64,000 nucleotides of DNA from contig NZ_QXFI01000029.1 in the NCBI RefSeq assembly GCF_003584135.1, positions 23,501 through 87,500 of the forward strand, given 5' to 3'. Below the pieces are notes generated by a model. The model was not told the DNA's origin, made no database searches, and was given only the letters and a program-made list of their open reading frames with translations. This document shows, one piece after another, positions 25,137 to 32,339 of this stretch. The DNA is from Flagellimonas pelagia (GTDB lineage: Bacteria; Bacteroidota; Bacteroidia; Flavobacteriales; Flavobacteriaceae). How positions within the stretch are numbered: position 1 is the stretch's first letter; every line of letters begins with the position of its first letter. Made by a program: the position numbers and the translations under genes.

Positions 25137-26063
25137 ATGAAAAAATCAATCATCTTCCTGATGCTCATGGCTATAGGCACTTCCATGGGCTATTCCCAAA
25201 AAAAGAAAGATTTGGACCGCCAGGCCATTCTGGATATGTGCGGATGTTATGAGGTGACCTTTAAGTACACGGAAACCTTCGCTCCAGAAATCGACTACGA
25301 AAAGAAACTGGATTATACTTCAAAAGCTTTGGAATTGGCTTTGCCCATCATTGATGAGGACAATAAAATTTCCCTTCAACATTTATTAGTAATCAATGAC
25401 AGCACCGTGATCAAACACTGGAGGCAGGATTGGTTGTTCGAAAACCAGAAAGTATACCATTATAATAAAGACAATAGCTGGACCTTTACCCAATTACCTA
25501 CCAGTGAGGTAAAGGGTCAGTGGACTCAAAAGGTATATCAGGTGGATGATAGCCCTAGATATTCCGGATCTTCCACTTGGGTGCATTTTGATGGCAAGCA
25601 TTATTGGGAGAACCGCAGCGATTCACCACTTCCCCGAAGGGAATACTCCAAGCGTAGTGATTATAATGTGATGAGCCGTGGTAATAGACAAGAGATTACT
25701 TCGACCGGGTGGGTGCACGAACAGGACAATGACAAGATTATCCGAAAAGATGGTGAAACCGATGTGTTGTTGGCCCAGGAAAAGGGATACAATATCTACA
25801 AAAAAGTAGCCGATTCCGACTGTAAGGTGGCTGCCGATTGGTGGGCAACCCATAAAGATTTTTGGGCCGTGGCCCGCGACGCTTGGGATGAGGTGTACAA
25901 CAGGGAAGGAGACCTAACACTTCTAAAACAAGTGGATGGCCAACCCCTTTTTATGCATTTTTATCAGTTGGAGGAACAAGGAGCCAATAAGGCTCAGGTT
26001 CTGGAAACCATCAACAAGTTTATCACGGATAAAAAACAAGCTAAAAATGCTGAGGGAAAATAG
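25137..26063 (+). CDS. DUF6607 family exported protein
   Basis: This 308-residue protein has a cleavable signal (IIFLMLMAIGTSMGYSQ) and begins its mature part with a C-rich segment (LDMCGCYEVTFKYTETFAP) characteristic of DUF6607. The rest is Trp/Tyr-rich (HWRQDWLFENQKVYHYN, STWVHFDGKHYWENRSD). The function is unknown; the family is commonly found beside haem/iron uptake genes. It overlaps the FMN-binding protein gene by 17 nt. Confidence 0.88.
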   Translation: MKKSIIFLMLMAIGTSMGYSQKKKDLDRQAILDMCGCYEVTFKYTETFAPEIDYEKKLDYTSKALELALPIIDEDNKISLQHLLVINDSTVIKHWRQDWLFENQKVYHYNKDNSWTFTQLPTSEVKGQWTQKVYQVDDSPRYSGSSTWVHFDGKHYWENRSDSPLPRREYSKRSDYNVMSRGNRQEITSTGWVHEQDNDKIIRKDGETDVLLAQEKGYNIYKKVADSDCKVAADWWATHKDFWAVARDAWDEVYNREGDLTLLKQVDGQPLFMHFYQLEEQGANKAQVLETINKFITDKKQAKNAEGK

Positions 26064-26601
26064 GTTTAAGGCCCTTGGCGGGGCCGTGTTATGCATGGCC
26101 TTTTTTCTTGTAGCTTTCCAAATGCCCAAGATTTCCCCCAAGCTTCAGGAAAAAGTGGATAATGCCGTGCAGACAACTTTTGAGTTGGAGGATTTTTCTT
26201 TGGAACCGGTTGTTGTGGATGCTGCCCTGAACCAAAAAACGCCTTCGGAATTGGGCGGTGAGAACCTTTTCAGGATCAAAACAGGGGAATCGGCAGTGGG
26301 TTATGTGTACTTGGGAGAGGCCCCTAGTTTAAAAAATGTTTTTGACTATGTGGTATTGTTCACCCCGGAACTGGCCGTTAAAAAATCAAAAATCCTGATT
26401 TATCGTGAAGATCATGGCCGGCAAGTGGGCAGCCAACGTTGGTTGAAGCAGTTCATTGGGAAAAAATCAGGGGAAACCCTTGTTTATGGTGAGGATATCG
26501 ATGGTATTTCCGGCGCCACCATTTCGGCAAAGTCCATGACCTTGGCCGTGAGCAATATATTGGAAAGTATGAAGGTGCTGAATGATCAGCACATTTTATG
26601 A
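26047..26601 (+). CDS. FMN-binding domain protein (covalent flavin, RnfG/NqrC-like)
   Basis: This 184-residue protein starts at ATG 26047, within the end of DUF6607; longer frames upstream are shadows of that gene. It has an N-terminal membrane anchor (about residues 10-25) and an extracytoplasmic FMN_bind domain. The flavinylation motif is DGISGATIS (about residues 152-160), with T158 as the likely FMN attachment residue. Such proteins shuttle electrons across the envelope. Coupled translation with DUF6607 in a haem-type locus suggests a role in reducing or releasing the imported ligand; this is inference. Confidence 0.9.
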   Translation: MLRENRFKALGGAVLCMAFFLVAFQMPKISPKLQEKVDNAVQTTFELEDFSLEPVVVDAALNQKTPSELGGENLFRIKTGESAVGYVYLGEAPSLKNVFDYVVLFTPELAVKKSKILIYREDHGRQVGSQRWLKQFIGKKSGETLVYGEDIDGISGATISAKSMTLAVSNILESMKVLNDQHIL

Positions 26602-26633
26602 TTAAGTAGTGCCCATTATTTATTTCAGTGAGA

Positions 26634-26657
26634 GCCGTCCCTTAGGGGACGGTTTTT
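26634..26657 (+). terminator. intrinsic terminator after the FMN-binding gene
   Basis: Stem CCGTCCC/GGGACGG around TTAG is followed by TTTTTTG. It lies 32 bp beyond the stop and separates this operon from the convergent DUF3307 gene. Confidence 0.85.
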
Positions 26658-26664
26658 TGTTGAA

Positions 26665-27390
26665 TCAGAGATTTTCGACCAGATAGGCGTAGCCCATCCC
26701 CGAAAGGATGGCCAGCCCAAAACTGAGCAAGGTGCCTATCAAGACATATTCGGTCAATTTTCGGTTTTTCCCCTTGTTGAGGTCCCCGAACCGGAATACG
26801 GACTTGGCTGCTATCAGCAATCCTATGGCCGCCCATTGCTGCATCAAAATAAATCCAAATACAAAGAGGCGTTCCAGCATACCGATATAGGTTCCGGCAT
26901 TTTTTAATGAGCCACCCTCACCCGATTCGTCATCCTTGGCGATTTCATCAATGTAAGGGGCCAACAACATCCGCATGATGATACCAGAGACAAATGTTAC
27001 GAATACCAAAAAGGTAGTCAGTAGTAAGTTTTTTTCTTGAAACAGGTCAGAGAAGGGAATCTGGAAGGGTTCAATCCAGTATAGGATGGCGGCCAAGACC
27101 AAAAGGTGCAGTATTTGGTCCACCACAAAAAGCCAACGATAGTTTTTGGGATTGGTAAGGGACAGTTTCCCCAGGTCGATCAAATAGTGTGAGACCACAA
27201 TCAGGGCAACGGCTCCCAAATGTTGGAACTGTAAAAGGAGCAACAGCAGCAACAAATGTACTCCAATATGAAAGTACAAGTATTTGGATCTTCCCTTTTT
27301 TTGGAGCTTGTCCTCTACCCATTTACCGGGTTGCAGCACAAAATCCCCTATAAAATGGGCCAATATCAGTTTTAGGGCTAACAGTGTCAT
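26665..27390 (-). CDS. DUF3307 domain-containing membrane protein
   Basis: This 241-residue protein starts with the DUF3307 signature LKLILAHFIGDFVLQPGKWV and has about six membrane spans (for example HIGVHLLLLLLLLQF, LLTTFLVFVTFVSGIIM, VLIGTLLSFGLAILSGMGYA). The function is unknown. Its ATG overlaps the SatD stop (ATGA), so the two are translationally coupled; this pair is conserved in several Bacteroidota. The soluble loop (DESGEGGSLKNAG) faces one side of the membrane. Confidence 0.88.
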   Translation of the reverse strand: MTLLALKLILAHFIGDFVLQPGKWVEDKLQKKGRSKYLYFHIGVHLLLLLLLLQFQHLGAVALIVVSHYLIDLGKLSLTNPKNYRWLFVVDQILHLLVLAAILYWIEPFQIPFSDLFQEKNLLLTTFLVFVTFVSGIIMRMLLAPYIDEIAKDDESGEGGSLKNAGTYIGMLERLFVFGFILMQQWAAIGLLIAAKSVFRFGDLNKGKNRKLTEYVLIGTLLSFGLAILSGMGYAYLVENL

Positions 27391-27986
27391 AGTTGGGCGA
27401 GTTGGGTTCTGTAAAAATGGATCATTTTTTGCACTTCGTCAAATCCTGCACGGATCAATGCCTCGCTAATGGTACTTTGTGATTTGTCCAATAGGGTGGC
27501 AATCTCCTTTTGGTTGGCTTCGGGGTTTTCCATGGCCGTGCAAACGATTTTTGCAGTGGCCGGTAGCCAATTGTCCATGGTCAAGGTTGCCAATTGCAGT
27601 ATGAGGTTCATGGTGGTATCAAATGCCTCGTTATTGGAATGGAGGGCCAATGTCTGTTTTTTAAGACCATCAAAGCATTCACCCGAACGTACAAAGGCCG
27701 TACCGTTGGATTCGGTAATCTTTTCGGCCACATAATCCTTTTCACCCAGTCCGATGCCCACACGAACATCCAAATGCCGTATTTGTTTAAGGTGCGCCTT
27801 GATATAAAGAGCGGCTTCCAGAGCCTCTTCTGGGGTAGTCTCCAATTGAAAACTATCTCCCCGGTAAATTTCCCATGTAAGAGGCTCCGGGCCATACTTG
27901 CTCAAAGCCTGCTTTAATAAAGGCAACCATTTACTGGCTTTATGGTCCTTGGAGTTGATGATATCCCCCGTGAGAATCGCTGTCAT
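27387..27986 (-). CDS. SatD family protein with C-terminal HTH
   Basis: This 199-residue protein has an N-terminal SatD-type region (TAILTGDIINSKDH, WEIYRGDSFQLET, VRVGIGLGEK) with a nucleotidyl-cyclase-like strand pattern, and a C-terminal HTH (about residues 150-190, EIATLLDKSQSTISEALIRAG) that likely binds DNA. The promoter carries three palindromes at a strict 28-bp period directly ahead of the start, so autoregulation is likely. It is coupled to the DUF3307 membrane protein. The signal sensed is unknown. Confidence 0.85.
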   Translation of the reverse strand: MTAILTGDIINSKDHKASKWLPLLKQALSKYGPEPLTWEIYRGDSFQLETTPEEALEAALYIKAHLKQIRHLDVRVGIGLGEKDYVAEKITESNGTAFVRSGECFDGLKKQTLALHSNNEAFDTTMNLILQLATLTMDNWLPATAKIVCTAMENPEANQKEIATLLDKSQSTISEALIRAGFDEVQKMIHFYRTQLAQL

Positions 27987-27987
27987 A

Positions 27988-28063
27988 TATCGGTTAATTA
28001 AACGATTAAATCAAATATCGGTAAAAAAAACGATAAATAAAAATATCGGTTATATAAACGATA
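27988..28063. promoter_or_regulatory. triple palindromic operator ahead of satD-like gene
   Basis: There are three 20-bp copies at 27988, 28016 and 28044, exactly 28 bp apart, with consensus TATCGGTTWWWWAAACGATA (left arm TATCGGTT, right arm AAACGATA, near-inverted). The first copy ends 1 bp upstream of the SatD ATG. This is a strong candidate for cooperative binding by the SatD HTH or another dimeric regulator. Confidence 0.75.
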
Positions 28064-28100
28064 AAAATATGAAATTATTGGTCAAACCTTATGGCAGTCT

Positions 28101-28907
28101 TCATTTTTCCCGAATATTTGGCGAAAGGGTTCCATCGGTCCAGGTCAAAATACGGGTTTCCACAGAAGTTTGGAGCCATTGTGTAGCCACATCCAAGTTT
28201 TTTCCCTTCTCCATTTTGTAGAGTACCTTATTCGGAATCCCGCCTTTGTCATCCGGGAAAATGAATTTTTCGGAATGATAATATACCCCAGCATCGGTAA
28301 TTTGTGAAAGTTCAATGGCCTGACATAGGTTAAAATGGTTGAGGAACAGATAGATGCCACCATCCTCATCATTGGATGCATCCGCCAGATAATCGATATA
28401 GAGAATCCCATCAAGGTTGGGAACACCCTTGTCACCCAAGATCCTGATGGAAAAATGGGGATTTTTAAGGGGAACCTTCTTTTCCATATAAGAACCATGC
28501 ACTATAGTTCTAATGTTCAAAAGGGTATTTTCCCCTTCACGCGAATAGGTGAAAAAGTAGTTTTGTCCGGCCACGGTTTTTCGGTCCAAGGATAATAACC
28601 CACCAAGGATGTAACCTGTCATGCCATTGTATTTTACTTTGTAAAACGGGGAGTCGAATCCTTTATAGGGCCAGGAGAATGGTGTTTTTTCAAGGATTTT
28701 GACCCATTCCCCGATTTTCAGTTCTTCCAGCACTGAGGAGGTAGTATTGGGCTCGGTCCTTAATTTGATCTTGTGTCCAAAGGCGTAGGCCTGGTCACCC
28801 GGTTGAAATTCACATTCCGAAGGTGGGCAATGCAATTTCTCTTGCGCAAAATTGGTGGTCAATACAAAAAGGGTGGTTATAACGGTAAACAAGAAACGTG
28901 CTTTCAT
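28101..28907 (-). CDS. exported SH3-domain protein, uncharacterised
   Basis: This 268-residue protein has a cleavable signal (FLFTVITTLFVLTTNFAQ). A bacterial SH3-like domain is suggested at about residues 42-105 (HKIKLRTEPNTTSSVLEELK, GEWVKILEKTP, YNGMTGYILGGLLS). The C-terminal region (about 110-268) is unassigned. SH3b domains often bind cell-wall peptides, but no enzyme domain is attached. A role in the envelope is inferred. Confidence 0.75.
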   Translation of the reverse strand: MKARFLFTVITTLFVLTTNFAQEKLHCPPSECEFQPGDQAYAFGHKIKLRTEPNTTSSVLEELKIGEWVKILEKTPFSWPYKGFDSPFYKVKYNGMTGYILGGLLSLDRKTVAGQNYFFTYSREGENTLLNIRTIVHGSYMEKKVPLKNPHFSIRILGDKGVPNLDGILYIDYLADASNDEDGGIYLFLNHFNLCQAIELSQITDAGVYYHSEKFIFPDDKGGIPNKVLYKMEKGKNLDVATQWLQTSVETRILTWTDGTLSPNIREK

Positions 28908-29061
28908 CTTTATTGGATTTTAAGGGTTAAGATTTAGGCAGTTCTTAGGGCAGTTGTAGTATATACGCCAGAAATTGCCAAAAAGGATTTCCGTACTCGA
29001 CCATCATTCCGTAAATTCAATGGATTAATTTCTCAACTACAGTTAACTAACAAACTTTACA

Positions 29062-31365
29062 ATGAAAAAAGTAACGAAACACCTTTTGGCCGCGACCTTG
29101 CCATTTTTGGTAGTGGCCTGTGGCCCCAAGTGGAAGGAGGCCGAAAAGGAAGGTTATAGCCTTGTTGAAAATGCCGAAGGCGCCACTTTGGGTTATACAC
29201 CTGGATCGGGGATTCAAATTTTGACGGTAGATCGATTTGCTTTTAAGGACCTGAACAAGAACGGTACCTTGGATCCCTATGAGGATTGGAGGCTTTCCAT
29301 AGAGGAAAGGGCAACCGATTTGGCTTCCAAAATGAGTGTGGAGCAAATTGCAGGACTCATGCTGTACAGTGCCCATCAATCGATACCTGGTGGAGGAAAC
29401 AGCTTTTTTGGTCCTGTGACCTATAATGGAAAACCCTTTGCAGAAAGTGGTGCCAAGGCCAGTGATCTTTCCGATGCACAGAAAATATTTTTAAAGGATG
29501 ATAACCTCAGGCATGTACTGATCACCAGTGTACAGACTCCCGGAGTTGCTGCACAATGGAACAACAATGCACAGGCTTTTGTGGAAGGAATAGGTATGGG
29601 AATCCCAATCAATACCAGCTCCGATCCAAGGCATGGCAGTGATTCCTATGCCGAGTTCAATGCCGGCGCGGGTGGCCGCATTTCTATGTGGCCCAGTAGT
29701 TTGGGTATTGCGGCCAGTTTTGATCCGGGACTCATGCAACAATTCGGGGACATTGCATCCAGAGAATATCGCGCACTGGGTATTGCCACGGCACTTTCGC
29801 CCCAAATTGATTTGGCCACGGAACCCCGTTGGTCCCGTTTTGATGGAACCATGGGCGAGGACCCCAAATTGGCCACCGATATGGCCAGGGCCTATGTGGA
29901 TGGATTTCAATCTTCCGATGATGGTGGTTGGGGTTATCAGAGTGTGAATGCGATGGTAAAACACTGGCCTGGGGGTGGTCCGGAAGAAGGGGGGCGTGAC
30001 GCCCATTTTGGTTATGGAGCCTATGCCGTTTATCCAGGAAACAATTTGAAGGACCATCTCAAACCGTTCACCGAAGGGGCCTTTAAATTGAATGGCGCCA
30101 CAGGAATGGCTTCTGCGGTGATGCCGTACTATACCATTTCCACAGGAAGGGATACCGTTAATGGTGAAAACGTGGGTAACTCCTATAATGAATATTTGAT
30201 TACCAATTTATTGCGAGAAAAGTATGGCTATGATGGAGTGGTATGCACCGATTGGGCCATCACCCGAGATGTAAGTTCTGTATATGTTTTTGAAGGAAAA
30301 CCATGGGGTGTCGAGAATTTGAGTGTTGCAGAAAGGCACTACAAGATCATTGAAGCAGGTTGTGATCAGTTCGGTGGCAACAATGATATGGATCCAGTAA
30401 TCGAAGCCTATCAGATGGGGGTGAAGGAACATGGAGAGGAATATATGCGCAAACGGTTTGAAGTATCCGCGGTGCGACTGCTAAAAAATATTTTTAGGAC
30501 GGGACTTTTTGAAAATCCGTATTTGGATGTACCCGAAACCGAGGCAACCGTGGGCAAACCTGAATTTATGGAGGCTGGTTACCAAGCACAATTACGTTCC
30601 GTGGTCATGTTGAAAAACCAGGGAAATGCCCTACCCATGAAAGACAAGAAAAAAGTCTTTGTGCCCAAACGATATGTGGCACCCAGTCGTAATTGGTTTG
30701 GTATGGAAACCCCAGAACGTTTGGATTATCCCTTCAATATGGAAGTGGTGGCCAAATATTTTGAAGTGGTGGAAAACCCAGATGAGGCCGATTTTGCCTT
30801 AGTAGGTATAGAAAATCCCAACGGTGGAGTTGGTTATGACGTTTCGGACACTGAAAAAGGAGGCAACGGATATGTTCCCATCAGTTTGCAATATAGCACC
30901 TACACTGCAACCTATGCAAGGGATAGCAGCTTGGCAGGAGGTAGTCCTATGGAAGATTTCACCAACCGAACCTATAAAGGGAAAACCTTTTTGGCCTCCA
31001 ACACCACCGATATGGATTTGGTGAAGGAGACCAAGAAAAAAATGGGCGAAAAACCTGTTGTGGTAATTGTGAGAGTATCCAAACCTATGGTTTTTGTGGA
31101 GATTGAACCCTATGCTTCGGCCATATTGGTACAAATGGGCGTCCAAGATCAAGCTTTGATGGATTTGGTTTCAGGCAAGGTGGAACCATCAGCACTATTG
31201 CCGTTCCAGATGCCAGCGGACATGAAAACAGTGGAACTCCAGTTCGAGGACGTGCCCAGGGATATGGAACCCTATATCGACTCGGAAGGCAATGCCTATG
31301 ATTTTGCCTACGGGCTCAATTGGAGTGGTGTGATCAATGATGACCGGGTGAAGAACTACAAATAG
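29062..31365 (+). CDS. glycoside hydrolase family 3 protein, lipoprotein
   Basis: This 767-residue protein has a lipoprotein signal (TLPFLVVACG, C15). It carries an EF-hand-like calcium segment (DLNKNGTLDPYEDWR), a GH3 N-terminal (alpha/beta)8 domain with the nucleophile Asp in GVVCTDWAI (D397), and a GH3 C-terminal domain (about residues 480-740, RSVVMLKNQGNALPM). It removes terminal sugars, probably beta-linked, at the cell surface or in the periplasm; the exact linkage cannot be told. No SusCD pair or sulfatase is beside it, so it does not form a clear polysaccharide utilisation locus here. Confidence 0.9.
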   Translation: MKKVTKHLLAATLPFLVVACGPKWKEAEKEGYSLVENAEGATLGYTPGSGIQILTVDRFAFKDLNKNGTLDPYEDWRLSIEERATDLASKMSVEQIAGLMLYSAHQSIPGGGNSFFGPVTYNGKPFAESGAKASDLSDAQKIFLKDDNLRHVLITSVQTPGVAAQWNNNAQAFVEGIGMGIPINTSSDPRHGSDSYAEFNAGAGGRISMWPSSLGIAASFDPGLMQQFGDIASREYRALGIATALSPQIDLATEPRWSRFDGTMGEDPKLATDMARAYVDGFQSSDDGGWGYQSVNAMVKHWPGGGPEEGGRDAHFGYGAYAVYPGNNLKDHLKPFTEGAFKLNGATGMASAVMPYYTISTGRDTVNGENVGNSYNEYLITNLLREKYGYDGVVCTDWAITRDVSSVYVFEGKPWGVENLSVAERHYKIIEAGCDQFGGNNDMDPVIEAYQMGVKEHGEEYMRKRFEVSAVRLLKNIFRTGLFENPYLDVPETEATVGKPEFMEAGYQAQLRSVVMLKNQGNALPMKDKKKVFVPKRYVAPSRNWFGMETPERLDYPFNMEVVAKYFEVVENPDEADFALVGIENPNGGVGYDVSDTEKGGNGYVPISLQYSTYTATYARDSSLAGGSPMEDFTNRTYKGKTFLASNTTDMDLVKETKKKMGEKPVVVIVRVSKPMVFVEIEPYASAILVQMGVQDQALMDLVSGKVEPSALLPFQMPADMKTVELQFEDVPRDMEPYIDSEGNAYDFAYGLNWSGVINDDRVKNYK

Positions 31366-31383
31366 AAGATGATTTAAACAAAA

Positions 31384-31412
31384 GAAGCCGCGACCATGGC
31401 AGGCGCGGCTTC
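31384..31412. terminator. bidirectional terminator between GH3 and Spy-like genes
   Basis: GAAGCCGCG (31384-31392) pairs with CGCGGCTTC (31404-31412). The minus-strand side is followed by TTTTGTTT, the plus side only by TT. It lies between convergent genes. Confidence 0.8.
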
Positions 31413-31431
31413 TTAAAATCAACAAAAAACA

Positions 31432-31878
31432 CTATCCTCTTCTCCCTCTCTCCTGCATTTTCTTTTTGCCATGCATGGCTTTGTGTTTTCTCATATCTTT
31501 CCAAGATTGGTATTGCTCATCGTTCAATACTTCTTTCATTTTGGCTTGGAAAGCAATTTGCTGGTCCAATCGGGCATTTTCCCTTTCAAATTTTTCTTCC
31601 GGTGTTGGTTTTTTCCACTCACCACTTTCTTTCAAGGCCTTCATCTCATCCCACTTTTCTTTTCTAAGCTGGGCTTCTTCCAAATTCAGCTTCATCACCT
31701 TGTCCTGTTGTGCCTTGGTCAAATCGAGGGCCAAAGTCATGTGTTTGGTCTGTAAAGTGGCCATCTCCTCAGCCGTCATGTCCATTTTGGGGTCTTTTGG
31801 CATTCTTGGGCCATCATTTTTTTGGGCCGCTACACCGATAGTGGCGAGCAGGACCAATACTACTGCTAATCGTTTCAT
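31432..31878 (-). CDS. Spy/CpxP-like periplasmic protein (DUF4890-type)
   Basis: This 148-residue exported protein (signal LAVVLVLLATIGVAAQ) has the helical, Met/Lys/Glu-rich character of Spy/CpxP chaperone-like proteins: MTAEEMATLQTKHMTLALDL and LTKAQQDKVMKLN, then LNDEQYQSWKDMRK. It ends in a basic tail. The family binds unfolded envelope proteins or responds to envelope stress; its role here is assumed by homology. It shares a terminator with the convergent GH3 gene. Confidence 0.8.
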   Translation of the reverse strand: MKRLAVVLVLLATIGVAAQKNDGPRMPKDPKMDMTAEEMATLQTKHMTLALDLTKAQQDKVMKLNLEEAQLRKEKWDEMKALKESGEWKKPTPEEKFERENARLDQQIAFQAKMKEVLNDEQYQSWKDMRKHKAMHGKKKMQERGRRG

Positions 31879-31987
31879 ATGCTTAAATTTTTAATGATTT
31901 TGAACCTTGGACAATGGCAATGCCCGTTGGTTTAACCATCAACACAACAATTATGAAGCTTTTAACAATAAATGGGAATGGGAGGAT

Positions 31988-32176
31988 TTACGGTTGTACT
32001 TCCTCTTGGTCTTCTTTGGGTTGTTCCAAGGAATTGGCATCGTGGAAGTTCGCTTCCACATAAGATTTGTTTGCCATTTGTTCTTGGAATTGATCGTGCT
32101 GATCTACCATATAGTAGATAAGGGAAGCCAGCACAAAACAGGAGAAATAGATGAGGCTCTTGATTTTGTAGGTCAT
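31988..32176 (-). CDS. small single-span membrane protein
   Basis: This 62-residue frame starts at ATG 32176 (an ATG at 32221 would add 15 codons). A hydrophobic segment (about residues 5-20, IKSLIYFSCFVLASLIYY) is followed by an acidic, Gln-rich tail ending EDQEEVQP. No family is recognised. Such small membrane proteins are often missed. It lies beyond the terminator of the zinc metalloprotease gene, with the Spy-like gene 109 bp further on in the same direction. Confidence 0.5.
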   Translation of the reverse strand: MTYKIKSLIYFSCFVLASLIYYMVDQHDQFQEQMANKSYVEANFHDANSLEQPKEDQEEVQP

Positions 32177-32266
32177 GATGTTGAGATTTGGGATAACTAA
32201 GATAATCAAACCATAATTCAATCACCACGATATGTTGCGAAATTATCCTATAGAGATGTGAAGGGG

Positions 32267-32311
32267 TAAAAAAACAAGGTGTAACCAGTAGATATCTCGG
32301 TTACACCTTGT
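32267..32311 (-). terminator. intrinsic terminator of the zinc metalloprotease gene
   Basis: ACAAGGTGTAACC (32274-32286) pairs with GGTTACACCTTGT (32299-32311). The minus-strand side is followed by TTTTTTT. It lies about 30 bp beyond the stop. Confidence 0.9.
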
Positions 32312-32339
32312 AAAAGTAAAATCCTATAAGAGGATGTCC

